A stretch of DNA of 64,000 nucleotides from Alphaproteobacteria bacterium (GTDB taxonomy: Bacteria > Pseudomonadota > Alphaproteobacteria > Sphingomonadales > Sphingomonadaceae). Shown here piece after piece: positions 9,083-19,226 of the stretch. The stretch's first letter is position 1, and each line of letters begins with the position of its first letter. The notes under the pieces were generated by a model that was not told the DNA's origin, ran no database searches, and saw only the letters and a program-made list of their open reading frames with translations. The stretch is taken from the NCBI GenBank assembly GCA_030431875.1, contig JAUIIG010000005.1, positions 1 to 64,000 of the forward strand, written 5' to 3'. A program made the translations under genes and the position numbers.

Positions 9083-10292
9083 GCGCGATCTCGGTGTCGG
9101 CCAGCAGGTCCGGGTCGATCTCTCGCCGATCCTCGATCAGCTTGCGCGCCTGGACGTAGTCCTTGGTGCGGTTCACGGCATCGACGGCGATGACATGGCC
9201 GTCCTTCAGGTAGATCACCGAGAAGCTGCGCTCTGCGGGATCGCCCCGCACGACTGCCGCATCGTGCCCCATCGACAGCCCGGCGGTCTGTAGCTTCAGG
9301 TCGTACTGGTTGGACCAGAACCACGGCATGGCCTCGTAGGCATGCGGCTCCTCTCCGCAAATGGTCTTGGCGACGGCACTGGCCATGTCATGGGCATTCT
9401 GCACGCTTTCCAGCCGGATCACCTCGCCATCGGCATAGGGATTGGCATGGGCGGCGCAGTCGCCGATGGCGTAGACCTTCTCCAGGCTGGTGTGGCAGGT
9501 GTAGGAGACATCGACCCCGTTCGCGCCCGCTGCGCCAGCGGCAATCAGCGGGCCGACCGAGGGCACGATGCCGATCCCCACCACCACAGCGTCACAGGGG
9601 ATGGTCTCGCCGTCTTCCAGCGTCACGCCGCTCACGCGGTCTTCGCCTTCGAGCCGTTCGACGGCCGAGGACAGGCGCACGTCGACGCCTTGCCGCCGGT
9701 GTTCCTCGGCAAAGAAGGCGGACAAGTCCTCGCCCGCGACACGCGCCAGCAGGCGGTCGAGTGCTTCGACCAGCGTCACTTCGCAGCCCAGCTTGCGCAG
9801 CACGGCGGCCGCTTCTAGCCCGATATAGCCGCCACCGATAACGACGAATTTCTTGGCACCACCAGCCAGCTCGGCCTTCAGCGTGTCGACGTCGACCTTG
9901 TCGCGGACGTAATGCACGCCGTTTAGGTGAGAGCCGGGGCAGGACAGCCGCCGGGCATCGCCGCCAGCTGCCCAGATCATGCGTTCGAAGGCAATTGTTT
10001 CGCCCGATGCGAGCTGCGCCTCGCGCATTTCGGCGTCGATCTTCGTGACCGACTTGCCCAGCATCAGTTCGATGTCGCGTTCCGCCCAGAAGGCTTCCGG
10101 ACGGATCATGATCCGCTCGAACGGCTTTTCTCCGGCGAGGTATTCTTTCGACAACGGGGGGCGCTCGTAAGGCGGCGTACGCTCGCGCCCGATCATGACG
10201 ATCGAGCCCTCGAAGCCGTTCTGGCGCAGGGCGATGGCAGCCTGTGCGCCGCCATGCCCGGCACCCACGATCACGACGTCATAGCGTTTCAT
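9066..10292 (-). CDS. FAD-dependent oxidoreductase, ferredoxin-reductase-like
   Basis: This 408-residue flavoprotein has an N-terminal FAD site ([16 protein letters not shown]), an NAD site ([15 protein letters not shown], about 151-165) and the YAIGDCAAH motif that closes the FAD pocket. The [10 protein letters not shown] segment and the C-terminal reductase domain match putidaredoxin/rhodocoxin reductases that pass electrons from NADH to a 2Fe-2S ferredoxin. No ferredoxin or P450 gene lies nearby, so the partner is unknown. It lies downstream of the glutamate dehydrogenase gene with a 62-bp gap. Confidence 0.88.
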   Translation of the reverse strand: MKRYDVVIVGAGHGGAQAAIALRQNGFEGSIVMIGRERTPPYERPPLSKEYLAGEKPFERIMIRPEAFWAERDIELMLGKSVTKIDAEMREAQLASGETIAFERMIWAAGGDARRLSCPGSHLNGVHYVRDKVDVDTLKAELAGGAKKFVVIGGGYIGLEAAAVLRKLGCEVTLVEALDRLLARVAGEDLSAFFAEEHRRQGVDVRLSSAVERLEGEDRVSGVTLEDGETIPCDAVVVGIGIVPSVGPLIAAGAAGANGVDVSYTCHTSLEKVYAIGDCAAHANPYADGEVIRLESVQNAHDMASAVAKTICGEEPHAYEAMPWFWSNQYDLKLQTAGLSMGHDAAVVRGDPAERSFSVIYLKDGHVIAVDAVNRTKDYVQARKLIEDRREIDPDLLADTEIALKEMR

Positions 10293-10354
10293 GGCGCGAG
10301 GGGTGCGGCAAAACGGGGACTGGCGTCAAGCTCCAAGCACGATGGGCGGTGCGC

Positions 10355-13300
10355 CTAACCCTGCAACAGGTTGCGTGCCTGGCTGGCGATCTGTGCGAGC
10401 ATGGCGGGCGCCACCGGGGTGGCAGCCTGGGCACGCGCGATCATCCGCCGGAACTGGCCAATCGGTTTTTCATTGGCCTCGGCCCAATCCGCAATCAGCG
10501 CCAAGGGATCGCCTGCCGACTTGCCGCGTCCCCGCGCCATGCCACGCAGGAAATCGAACCGCATGGCCTGGAAATCGCGCGCAAGGCCGGCGACGAGCAG
10601 GCGCTCCCACGGATCGGCAGGCGACATCACCGCAGCGCGCGACTGTGCCCAGTCGATACCCAGCAGTGCGCCCAGCTCGATAAAGGCGTTGGCCAGTTCG
10701 GTGGGGGCAATGCCGGTGTCCGCTGCCAGCCGCGACAGGCCGATGGCCCCGTCGATGGCGAACAGGCGGGCGACCGCAGCAGCAAGCTTCGCCGGTGCGC
10801 CTTGCCCCACCATGCGCTCGGCAATTGCATCGACATGCGCGCGGGCTTCGTCACCCAGCAGGGTGTCGACCTTGTCGGTGAGCTCGCCAACCATGTGGCC
10901 GATCTCGCCGTGCAGGTCGGACGGGGAGATATGCCCGCCGCCAGCGCGTAGCAGGTCGGCGATGTGTCCGCGCAAGGCGAGGGCCGCCTGGTCGAACAGC
11001 ATGAGGCGCGCGGTTTCCGGCATCTTGGTGCTGTCGATTGCATCCCAGATCGCGTCCATGCCCAGCAGCGCGCTCGCGCCGACGAAGCCGGTACCGATGG
11101 CATCGAGGCCTGCGCCTTCTTCTTCTGCCAGTTCGAAGGGATGTAGCATGCCCATGCGATTGACGATCTTGTTTGCGACCGAGGTGCCGACGATCTCCTT
11201 GCGCAGGCGGTGACCCAGCAATTGCGTGCGGAAGGTATCCTGCATCTGCGCGGGGAAATCGCCCAGCACCAAGGGATCGGCGGCATCGTCGCTGGCAAGG
11301 CTGCTGCCTTCGACCGCGTCCTGCAGCACCAGCTTGGAATAAGACAGCAACACGGCGAGTTCCGGGCGCATGAGGCCCTTGCCGTCAGCGGCGCGGCGCT
11401 TCATTTCCTCGGCATCGCCCAGGCCTTCGTTCTGCCGGTCGAGCCCGCCAAGGATCTCCAGCGAATCGATCAGCTGCGCCATGGCGCCCACGGTGCGGCT
11501 GCCGCCCTGTTCGGCGATGGACAGCGCCAGCGCTTGCAGGCGGTTGTCCTCCAGCACCAGCTCGGCAACCTCGTCGGTCATGTCCTTGAGCAGGGCATTG
11601 CGCCGTTCTTCGGACAGGCGACCGGAAGCGCGTGCTGCGGCCAGGGCGATCTTGATGTTGACCTCGTTATCCGAGCAATCGACGCCCGCCGAATTGTCGA
11701 TGAAATCGGTGTTCACCCGGCCACCGCGCAAAGCGAACTCGATGCGGCCCGCCTGGGTGATGCCAAGGTTGGCGCCTTCGCCGATTACCTTGGCGCGCAG
11801 GTTCTGCGCATTGACCCGAAGCAGGTCGTTGGCGGGATCGCCCACGTCCATGTGACTTTCGTCCGACGACTTCACATAGGTGCCGATGCCACCGAACCAG
11901 ATCAGGTCCACCGGGCTGGTGAGCACGCGCGAGATCAGGCTGTCGGGGTCGAGCCCGCCGTCCTTCAACTCGCTCTTGTCGATGCCCAGCGCGGCCAGAG
12001 CTGCTGCCGAGAGCTCGATCCGCTTCATGGTGCGCGGGTAGATGCCGCCGCCCCTGCTGATCAGCTTTTCGTTGTAGTCCGCCCAGCTGGAGCGGGGCAG
12101 GTCGAACAGCCGCTTGCGTTCCTTCCAGCTGGTGGCCGGATCGGGATCGGGATCGATGAAGACGTGGCGGTGGTCGAAGGCCGCGACCAGCTTGATCGCC
12201 TTGGACAGCAGCATGCCGTTGCCAAAAACGTCACCTGACATGTCGCCGCAACCGGCAACGCGCACGGGTTCCTTCTGCACGTCCACGCCCATTTCGAGGA
12301 AATGGCGCTGCACGGAAATCCACGCGCCCTTGGCCGTGATGCCCATGGCCTTGTGGTCGTAACCGTTGGAGCCGCCGCTGGCGAAAGCGTCGCCCAGCCA
12401 GAAGCCGCGTTCCTCGGCGATGGCATTTGCGGTGTCGGAGAAAGTCGCCGTGCCCTTGTCTGCGGCGACCACGAAGTAGGGGTCTTCCCCGTCGTGGATC
12501 ACCACGCCATCAGGGTGGACCACCTTGTCACCTTCGTAATTGTCGGTGATCGACAGCAGGGTGCGGATGAACAGCTTGTAGCTGTCCTTGCCCTCGGTGA
12601 ACCAGGCGTCGCGGTCCTCTGCCGGATTGGGCAGCTGCTTGGGATAGAAACCGCCCTTCGCGCCGGTCGGCACGATCACGGCGTTCTTCACCTTCTGCGC
12701 CTTCATCAGGCCGAGGATCTCTGTGCGGAAGTCGTCGCGCCGGTCGGACCAGCGCAGGCCGCCGCGGGCGACGGGGCCAGCCCGCAGGTGGATGCCTTCG
12801 ACGCGGCGCGAATAGACGAAGATCTCGCGCCACGGCACTGGCTTGGGCAGGCCCGGTACCAGCGCGGAATCGAGCTTGAAGGCCAGCGCGTCGCCGGCTG
12901 CCGGGGCAAAGGCATTGGTGCGCAGCACCGCGCGCATCGTGTCCCAGTATAGCCGCAGGATGCGATCATCGTTGATCGCGACAACCTCGGCGAGGCCGGC
13001 GCGGATGTCGTCGTTGATGGCCTCGACGGCCTTGGCGCGGTCACCCTTGGCCTTGGGATCGTGCAGGGCACGGAACAGGTCGATCAGCCCGCGCGTCACC
13101 TTGGGCGCGCCCGCGAGGGCATCGACCACGGTGTAAATGGTGAAGGCGATATTGGCCTGCCGCAGGTAGCGGTAGAAGGCGCGCAGCCAGTCGGTCTCCT
13201 GCGCGACGAGGCCGGATTTCACCACCAACCGGTTGAACACGTCGTCTTCGGCCTGCTCGTTGAGGACGCAGGAAATCGCGTCCTCGATTTCTGCGGCGCG

Positions 13301-15097
13301 ATCCAGCAGGGCATGATGCTCGACCCCGGCCGGCAGGCGCAGGGTGAAATCGTGGATGGTCCCGGCATCCTCGCCCTGCAGCGGCGTGGGGATTTCCGAC
13401 ATGACGCGGAAGCCGAAGTTCTCCAGCGCAGGAACGGCGTCGGACAGGGGCAGGGCCCCGTGATGCTGGTAGACCTTCAGCCGCAGGCGTTCGGGCTCGT
13501 CGGCAGCGGCGTGATAGAGCCGGGCGGAGCGGCTGTGTCCGCTTTCGTCGACCTGCACGGCAAGATGGCGCAGGCGCAGGATGTCGATGGCGGCTTCTTC
13601 CGCGCCGTAGGCAGTGCGGTAGAAGGCAGGGAAACTGGCGGCATAGCGCATGGTGAGCGCACCGGCGCGCGCGGGTTCGTCGCCCTTGGCCAGCGCATCC
13701 TCGACTGCGTCGTTCCAGCCGCGCAGCATGCCGTTGAGCTCGGCATCGATCGCTGCGGTGTCGGGCGTTCCGGCCTTGCCGCGGAAGTCCATGACATAGC
13801 GCAGCAGGGCAAGGTTGCCGCCTTCGACCATCAGGCTCCAGTCCAGCGTGCGGGCGCCGGTCTGGGCTTCGAGCATGTCCTGCACCTGTAGGCGCACGGC
13901 GGTGGAGAGCATGTCGCGCGGCAGCCAGACGAAGCCGAACACGTGACGTCCCAGCGGGGCGGTGACCAGCGTGGCGCGCGGGCGCGGACGGTCAGCAAGG
14001 CCCATCATCGCCGTGGCGACACGGGTGATGTCATCGTCGTTGAAGCTGATGATCAGGTCGTGCGGCAGTGCAGTTAGCGCGTGGACCAGCGACTTGTAGT
14101 CGTGGCTGCCGGGTTCGAAATCGAGCCGGTCCATGATCGTCTTCAGCTGCTGGCGCAGCACCGGCACGCTGTCCGGCGGCGCGACCAGGGCGGCGCTGGT
14201 CCAGATGCCGGCGTGGACGGACAAGGCTTCGACGCGGCCCTTTTCCAGCTGCGGCACGATGAACAGGTCGAGCGGCGCGCGGCGGTGGACCTTGGACAGC
14301 CGATTGGCCTTGATGATCAAGGGTGCACGGCCGGGCGCGCCATTCTGGCCTTCCAGCTCGCCATCGAACCAGGCGAAGGCCTTGTCGAAGGCGTCGTCGG
14401 CCAGCAAGTCCGGCGTCGAGCGGCGGCAGATGCCGAAGGCGTCGCTGGTCTTGCCGTCGCGGGTGCGGGTGACATGGCCCAGCTGGGTCATCATGCCGCC
14501 AGCCAGCCAGCGCAGCAGTGCCGCGCCTTCGGCATCGGGCAGCCGGTCGGCATCTTCGGTCATGGCATCGCGCATCTTGTGCCAGTCAGCCACGGTGGCG
14601 CGGACATCCAGCACGGCAGCCAGCAATTCCTGCTCCAGCGCGCGGCGATCCTTGGCATCGACCCGCTCGGTCTCGATGTAGACCCAGCTTTCCTTCTTCT
14701 CGCCCGTGCCATCGCCTTCGGGCACGTCGACCAGTGCGCCGTCCTTGCGGCGAACGGGCAGCATGGGATGGAACAGAACGTCGATTGCCAGTCCGCGCGC
14801 AGCCATGGCGGCCGCGATGGAATCGACGAGGAAGGGCATGTCCTTGTTGATCACGGCCACACGCATGAAGCGGTGATCACCGGCTTCGGAGCGGATCAGG
14901 ATCGAGGGCTGGCCGTCCTCGCGGTGGCGGGCGGCTTCGATGGTAAAGGCAGTGGCCTGGTCCAGCGGGTTGCCTTCAAGTGGCGCTTCGCCTGGCAGGA
15001 GGGACCCTTCGATCCTCGCCTTGAGCACGGCGGCAAAGGCGCGCTCCTGCTTGCTCAGGTTCTTGAAAGCTACCGACGTGTCGCCCTTCTTGGCCAT
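10355..15097 (-). CDS. NAD-specific glutamate dehydrogenase (large, about 180 kDa)
   Basis: This 1580-residue protein converts glutamate to 2-oxoglutarate and ammonia with NAD. It belongs to the large L_180/GdhB-type family, whose members run to about 1600 residues, so it looks full length. The catalytic core lies around residues 750-1200, with GGLRWSDRRDDFRTEI and GAKGGFYPKQLP; long N-terminal ACT-like regulatory and C-terminal helical regions flank it. The start at 15097 has a strong AGGAGGAG site; an upstream in-frame ATG lacks one. It is a monocistronic-looking gene, 140 bp after the monooxygenase stop. Confidence 0.93.
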   Translation of the reverse strand: MAKKGDTSVAFKNLSKQERAFAAVLKARIEGSLLPGEAPLEGNPLDQATAFTIEAARHREDGQPSILIRSEAGDHRFMRVAVINKDMPFLVDSIAAAMAARGLAIDVLFHPMLPVRRKDGALVDVPEGDGTGEKKESWVYIETERVDAKDRRALEQELLAAVLDVRATVADWHKMRDAMTEDADRLPDAEGAALLRWLAGGMMTQLGHVTRTRDGKTSDAFGICRRSTPDLLADDAFDKAFAWFDGELEGQNGAPGRAPLIIKANRLSKVHRRAPLDLFIVPQLEKGRVEALSVHAGIWTSAALVAPPDSVPVLRQQLKTIMDRLDFEPGSHDYKSLVHALTALPHDLIISFNDDDITRVATAMMGLADRPRPRATLVTAPLGRHVFGFVWLPRDMLSTAVRLQVQDMLEAQTGARTLDWSLMVEGGNLALLRYVMDFRGKAGTPDTAAIDAELNGMLRGWNDAVEDALAKGDEPARAGALTMRYAASFPAFYRTAYGAEEAAIDILRLRHLAVQVDESGHSRSARLYHAAADEPERLRLKVYQHHGALPLSDAVPALENFGFRVMSEIPTPLQGEDAGTIHDFTLRLPAGVEHHALLDRAAEIEDAISCVLNEQAEDDVFNRLVVKSGLVAQETDWLRAFYRYLRQANIAFTIYTVVDALAGAPKVTRGLIDLFRALHDPKAKGDRAKAVEAINDDIRAGLAEVVAINDDRILRLYWDTMRAVLRTNAFAPAAGDALAFKLDSALVPGLPKPVPWREIFVYSRRVEGIHLRAGPVARGGLRWSDRRDDFRTEILGLMKAQKVKNAVIVPTGAKGGFYPKQLPNPAEDRDAWFTEGKDSYKLFIRTLLSITDNYEGDKVVHPDGVVIHDGEDPYFVVAADKGTATFSDTANAIAEERGFWLGDAFASGGSNGYDHKAMGITAKGAWISVQRHFLEMGVDVQKEPVRVAGCGDMSGDVFGNGMLLSKAIKLVAAFDHRHVFIDPDPDPATSWKERKRLFDLPRSSWADYNEKLISRGGGIYPRTMKRIELSAAALAALGIDKSELKDGGLDPDSLISRVLTSPVDLIWFGGIGTYVKSSDESHMDVGDPANDLLRVNAQNLRAKVIGEGANLGITQAGRIEFALRGGRVNTDFIDNSAGVDCSDNEVNIKIALAAARASGRLSEERRNALLKDMTDEVAELVLEDNRLQALALSIAEQGGSRTVGAMAQLIDSLEILGGLDRQNEGLGDAEEMKRRAADGKGLMRPELAVLLSYSKLVLQDAVEGSSLASDDAADPLVLGDFPAQMQDTFRTQLLGHRLRKEIVGTSVANKIVNRMGMLHPFELAEEEGAGLDAIGTGFVGASALLGMDAIWDAIDSTKMPETARLMLFDQAALALRGHIADLLRAGGGHISPSDLHGEIGHMVGELTDKVDTLLGDEARAHVDAIAERMVGQGAPAKLAAAVARLFAIDGAIGLSRLAADTGIAPTELANAFIELGALLGIDWAQSRAAVMSPADPWERLLVAGLARDFQAMRFDFLRGMARGRGKSAGDPLALIADWAEANEKPIGQFRRMIARAQAATPVAPAMLAQIASQARNLLQG

Positions 15098-15236
15098 GCC
15101 TGCCTGTCTCCTCCTGGGTTGCAAGGCAGCTTCGCAGCCTTGCGACTCCCGACTCTAGCGCAGGGCCTTACCGGAAGTTCCCGCGCGCCTCTAATCCTGT
15201 CGGTGAAGAGATGCACGAAAAATGTTTCAAGAGAAA

Positions 15237-16220
15237 CTAACTTTGTAACACAGCCATGGTCAGGCGCAGGGATTCCTCGCGCGCTGCCGGATCGTAGGTT
15301 GCGCCGGAGACAATGATTTCGTCAGCCTGCGTGCGGTCGATGAAACGCCCGATCCTTTCGCGCACCGTGGCGGGGGAACCGACGGCGCGGGCAACGTCCA
15401 TCGACTCCAGCATGGCCAGCGTGGTCGCCGGCAAGCTGTCGCGATAGCCGGGCAGCGGCGGGGGAAGCTTGCCCGGATCGCCAGAGCGCAGCTTGACGAA
15501 GGCCTGGTCCTGGCTGCTGGCGAGGGTAACGGCCTCTGCGTCGGTCTCGGCCGCGATCACGCTCATGGCGGCCATCACGTGCGGCTTTTCTAGCGCGACC
15601 GAAGGACGGAACATGGAGCGGTAGGTCGAAAGGGCCTCGTCGAGGTGGCGCGGAGCGAAATGGCTGGCGAAGGCGTAGGGCATGCCCAGTTGCGCGGCGA
15701 GCTGCGCGCCGAACAGGCTGGAGCCGAGCATCCACATTTCCACCTTCGCGCCCAAGCCGGGCGTGGCCGTGATCGGCAGCTCGGGTTCGCCGGTAAACAG
15801 CGCGCGCAGCTCGACCACATCCTGCGGGAAGTATTCCGATGCGCGGTGCAGGTCCTTGCGCAGGGCCTGCCCGATGATCGGGGCCGAACCGGGCGCGCGG
15901 CCAAGCCCCAGGTCCACCCGTCCGGGGAACATGGCATCGAGGGCGCCGAACTGTTCGGCAATCACGAAGGGGTTGTGATTGGGCAGCATGATGCCGCCAG
16001 CGCCAATGCGGATCGTGCTGGTGACATGGCCGATATGGCTGATCACGACCGAGGTCGCACCGCCGGCAATGCCTTCGCTGGCGTGGTGTTCGGCGACCCA
16101 GAAGCGCTTGTACCCGGCAGCCTCGGCCACCTGTGCCAGCTCGCCCGCGCGGGCGATGGCTTCGGAAACCCCGCTGCCTTCGCGCACGGGGACAAGGTCG
16201 AGGACGTTGAAATCGGTCAT
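15237..16220 (-). CDS. LLM class flavin-dependent oxidoreductase
   Basis: This 327-residue protein has a luciferase-like monooxygenase fold (TIM barrel, FMN-dependent). Characteristic pieces are RFWVAEHHASEGIAGG at about 39-54, IRIGAGGIMLPNHNPFVIAEQFG at about 70-92 and DLGLGRAPG. These match the YhbW/MsnO8-like branch without a known physiological substrate. The start overlaps the stop of the alpha/beta hydrolase gene by 4 bp, so the two are translated together. Confidence 0.88.
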   Translation of the reverse strand: MTDFNVLDLVPVREGSGVSEAIARAGELAQVAEAAGYKRFWVAEHHASEGIAGGATSVVISHIGHVTSTIRIGAGGIMLPNHNPFVIAEQFGALDAMFPGRVDLGLGRAPGSAPIIGQALRKDLHRASEYFPQDVVELRALFTGEPELPITATPGLGAKVEMWMLGSSLFGAQLAAQLGMPYAFASHFAPRHLDEALSTYRSMFRPSVALEKPHVMAAMSVIAAETDAEAVTLASSQDQAFVKLRSGDPGKLPPPLPGYRDSLPATTLAMLESMDVARAVGSPATVRERIGRFIDRTQADEIIVSGATYDPAAREESLRLTMAVLQS

Positions 16221-16939
16221 AGGCTTTCCACCGTTCGCAGCAGCAGGGCGATATCGCCATCACGCGACAGGCGATGGTCGCCACCTTTCACCAAGGTCAC
16301 CTGCACATCCTCGCTGGCCAGCGCCCGAGCGAGACGGAGAGATGTTTCAGGCGGCACGTCGGCGTCCTCCTGCCCGTGCAGCAGCCGCACCGGGCAGGTG
16401 ATCGGCACCGTGCCGCCCAACAGCCTGTTTTCTTCGGCGTCCTTCCAGAACTTCGCGTGGGTAGGCATCGGGTCGTAGCCGTAGTCGCTTTCCTCGTAGA
16501 TCGTGACGCCACTGCGCAGCTGGCTTTTCTGCACCTCGTCAAAGCCCCAGTCGGAAAAGTCCGGCGCCGCGGCGATGCCGACGAGACCGTGCAACCTCTC
16601 GCCCAGGGCCATGCCAACCAGCAGCATAAGCCAGCCGCCCATCGAGGAGCCGACGATCACCACTTTGTCGGAACCAACCTTGGTCCCGACAAGCGACAGC
16701 ACCTCGTTGCGCCAGGTCGACAGCGAGCCATCGGCAAAGTCGCCCGAGCTTTCGCCGCAGCCGGAATAGTCGAGCAGCAGGCACTCGCGGCCTGCCACGG
16801 CGCACCAGTCGAACATGGCGGTCGCCTTGCCGCCGGCCATGTCGGACATGTAGCCGGGCAGGAAAACCACGGCAGGTCCGGATCCCGGCGTATGACGATA
16901 GGCGACCTGCTGGCCGCCGATTTCGAGCGTTTGGGTCAT
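16217..16939 (-). CDS. alpha/beta hydrolase
   Basis: This 240-residue serine hydrolase has the nucleophile elbow GSSMGG (Ser at about 99), an oxyanion region FLPGYMSD, and plausible acid and base residues in HGQEDADVP and GGDHRLS. The lid and overall size resemble ABHD10-like thioesterases/acyl esterases. Substrate unknown. It is first in a two-gene operon with the flavin monooxygenase (ATGA overlap) and divergent from the thrS leader. Confidence 0.85.
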   Translation of the reverse strand: MTQTLEIGGQQVAYRHTPGSGPAVVFLPGYMSDMAGGKATAMFDWCAVAGRECLLLDYSGCGESSGDFADGSLSTWRNEVLSLVGTKVGSDKVVIVGSSMGGWLMLLVGMALGERLHGLVGIAAAPDFSDWGFDEVQKSQLRSGVTIYEESDYGYDPMPTHAKFWKDAEENRLLGGTVPITCPVRLLHGQEDADVPPETSLRLARALASEDVQVTLVKGGDHRLSRDGDIALLLRTVESL

Positions 16940-17004
16940 CGCCCGCCAACATGGCGATGCCTTGCATTAGTGACAATGCAGCAATTGGCCCTTATGTGGG
17001 CCGC

Positions 17005-17076
17005 ATGGCCAAGCGTGTGACTACCACCACGACTACTACCACCTCGGGCAACCGGGGGCGGTCGGTCGCGGCTTAG
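17005..17076 (+). CDS. threonine-rich leader peptide of thrS
   Basis: This short frame codes for 23 residues: MAKRV, then eight Thr codons in a row (17020-17043; all ACT, ACC or ACG), then SGNRGRSVAA and TAG. It lies 130 bp before thrS. Runs of codons for the cognate amino acid are the mark of attenuation leader peptides. A weak GTGGG lies just before the ATG. The known thr operon leader of enterobacteria mixes Thr and Ile codons; this one has Thr only, fitting control of threonyl-tRNA synthetase. Translation has not been shown. Confidence 0.72.
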   Translation: MAKRVTTTTTTTTSGNRGRSVAA

Positions 17077-17183
17077 TCGCAACTGCTGCCACCCGGTTTC
17101 GGGTGGCGCGGCGTCCTCTCGAAACCGGCAAGAATTGCAACGTCGCACTTCAAGCGCGCGATGGCTTGTGCCATGGCGCGCGC
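17050..17183 (+). promoter_or_regulatory. thrS attenuator: competing RNA hairpins
   Basis: Three mutually exclusive pairings are visible: AACCGGG at 17050-17056 (inside the leader frame, just after the Thr codons) with 17092-17098; CCACCCG at 17089-17095 with CGGGTGG at 17100-17106; and CCGGTTTCG at 17093-17101 with CGAAACCGG at 17120-17128. A further hairpin, 17154-17182, ends 24 bp before the thrS start. A ribosome stalled on the Thr run would change which stems form. None is followed by a clear T run, so control could be by translation or Rho rather than a classic terminator. Confidence 0.55.
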
Positions 17184-17206
17184 AATGATGACGAGATGAT
17201 GGTGCA

Positions 17207-19222
17207 ATGACGGAACTGCTCAAGATCAGCCTGCCCGACGGTTCGGTGCGCGAGATGCCTGCCGGATCGACCCCCGGCGACGTGGCCGCGGCGATTGGTC
17301 CAGGCCTTGCCAAGGCCGCGATTGCTGCGCGCGTTGATGGCGAGGTGCGCGACATCAACCGCCCCTTCGACGGCGATGCCGAACTGGCACTGATCACCTC
17401 CCGTGACGAGGAAGAGGCGCTGGAGCTGGCGCGGCACGACTATGCCCACGTGCTGGCCGAGGCCGTACAGAAGCTGTGGCCGGGTACGCAGATCACCTTT
17501 GGTCCCGCCACCGACGATGGCTTCTACTACGACGTCAAGGCGCCCGACAGCCGCGATCCCTTCTCGATGGACGACCTGCCGCAGATCGAAGAGGCGATGC
17601 GCGAGATCATCCGGGCCGACAAGCCGCTGGTGCGCGAAGTCTGGAGCCGCGCGCAGCTGATCGCCAAGTGGGAAAAGGAAGGCGAGACCTTCAAGGCCGA
17701 ATGGGCCAAGGAACTGCCCGAGAACGAGGAGCTTACGGTCTACTGGTCCGGCGAGCCGGGCAGCGATGGCGCATGGCTCGACATGTGCCGCGGGCCGCAC
17801 CTGGCCTCCACCGGCAAGCTCGATCCCGATGCCTTCAAGCTGATGCGCGTTGCCGGTGCCTACTGGCGCGGCGACCAGCGCAACGCCCAGTTGACGCGCA
17901 TCTACGGCACCGGCTGGCTCAACAAGAAGCAGCTGAATGCCCACCTGATGCGGCTCGAGGAAGCAGCCAAGCGCGACCACCGCAAGCTCGGCCGCGAGAT
18001 GGACCTGTTCCACCTGCAGGAAGAAGCGCACGGTTCGGTTTTCTGGCATCCCAACGGCTACAAGATCTGGCGCGAGCTGGAGGCTTATATGCGCCGCCAG
18101 ATGGACGGCGCCGGCTACCAGGAAATCAAGACGCCGCAGGTGATGGACGCGCGCCAGTGGGAACAATCCGGCCACTGGGGCAAGTACCGCGAGAACATGT
18201 TCGTCATCCCCGACGAGGTTCCCAACACCGAGGATGAAGGCGAGATCGTCTCCGGCGACGCCGAGTGGATGGCTCTGAAGCCGATGAACTGCCCGGCGCA
18301 CGTGCTCGTCTTCAAGCAGGGCATCACCTCCTACCGCGACCTGCCGATCCGGCTGGGCGAGATGGGCTGCTGCCACCGCAACGAACCGCACGGCGCGCTG
18401 CACGGCCTGATGCGCGTGCGCCAGTTCACGCAGGACGACGCGCACATCTTCTGCACCGAAGACCAGGTCGTTTCCGAAGTGCGCGCCTTCATCGAGCTGG
18501 CAGACCGCGTCTACAAGCATTTCGGCTTCACCTATGCGATCAAGCTGGCCCTGCGCCCCGAACAGCGTTTCGGTAGCGATTCCGACTGGGACAAGGCCGA
18601 GCAGGAGCTGCGCGACGCCGTGGCCGAGGCCGGCATGGCGAATGACGACTTCGGCTGGGAAGAACTGCCCGGCGAAGGTGCCTTCTACGCGCCCAAGCTG
18701 GAATGGCACCTGACCGACGCCATCGGCCGCACCTGGCAGGTGGGCACGATCCAGGGCGACCGGGTCTTGCCCGAACGCCTCGATGCGACCTACATCGGCG
18801 AGGATGGCGAGAAGCACCGCCCGGTCATGCTGCACCGCGCGATCTTCGGTAGCTACGAGCGCTTCATCGGTATCCTGATCGAACACTTTGCCGGACGCCT
18901 GCCGGTGTGGCTCGCTCCGGTGCACGCCGTTGTCGCCACCATCGTTTCCGATGCGGACGACTACGCGAAGGACGTTGTCGCCAAGCTGGAGGCAGCGGGC
19001 ATCCGCGTCGAGAGCGACCTGCGCAACGAGAAAATCAACTACAAGGTGCGCGAACACAGCCTCGCCAAGGTTCCGCACATGCTGGTGGTCGGCAAGCGTG
19101 AGGCAGAGGAGGGCAAGGTTGCCCTGCGCACGCTGGGTGAACAGCAGCAGCAGTTCCTCTCGGTCGACGAGGCGATTGCCCTGCTGCGCGATGCGGCAAC
19201 GCCGCCTGACCTGAAGGCCTGA
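17207..19222 (+). CDS. thrS: threonyl-tRNA synthetase
   Basis: This 671-residue class II synthetase charges tRNA-Thr. It has an N-terminal TGS domain (1-65), the editing domain ([12 protein letters not shown] at about 77 and MCRGPH, the zinc/editing signature), then the catalytic core with motif 2 ([14 protein letters not shown]) and motif 3 ([18 protein letters not shown]), and an anticodon-binding C-terminus. Length is normal for the family. The threonine-rich leader and paired RNA elements upstream suggest control by charged tRNA-Thr. A TauE-type gene starts four bases after its stop. Confidence 0.97.
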   Translation: MTELLKISLPDGSVREMPAGSTPGDVAAAIGPGLAKAAIAARVDGEVRDINRPFDGDAELALITSRDEEEALELARHDYAHVLAEAVQKLWPGTQITFGPATDDGFYYDVKAPDSRDPFSMDDLPQIEEAMREIIRADKPLVREVWSRAQLIAKWEKEGETFKAEWAKELPENEELTVYWSGEPGSDGAWLDMCRGPHLASTGKLDPDAFKLMRVAGAYWRGDQRNAQLTRIYGTGWLNKKQLNAHLMRLEEAAKRDHRKLGREMDLFHLQEEAHGSVFWHPNGYKIWRELEAYMRRQMDGAGYQEIKTPQVMDARQWEQSGHWGKYRENMFVIPDEVPNTEDEGEIVSGDAEWMALKPMNCPAHVLVFKQGITSYRDLPIRLGEMGCCHRNEPHGALHGLMRVRQFTQDDAHIFCTEDQVVSEVRAFIELADRVYKHFGFTYAIKLALRPEQRFGSDSDWDKAEQELRDAVAEAGMANDDFGWEELPGEGAFYAPKLEWHLTDAIGRTWQVGTIQGDRVLPERLDATYIGEDGEKHRPVMLHRAIFGSYERFIGILIEHFAGRLPVWLAPVHAVVATIVSDADDYAKDVVAKLEAAGIRVESDLRNEKINYKVREHSLAKVPHMLVVGKREAEEGKVALRTLGEQQQQFLSVDEAIALLRDAATPPDLKA

Positions 19223-19226
19223 TCGC

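Noticed and set aside
15121-15143. GCAAGGC/GCCTTGC hairpin before the glutamate dehydrogenase gene
   Set aside because: No T run after it on either strand, and it lies in the 5' untranslated part of the gene; no riboswitch features recognised.
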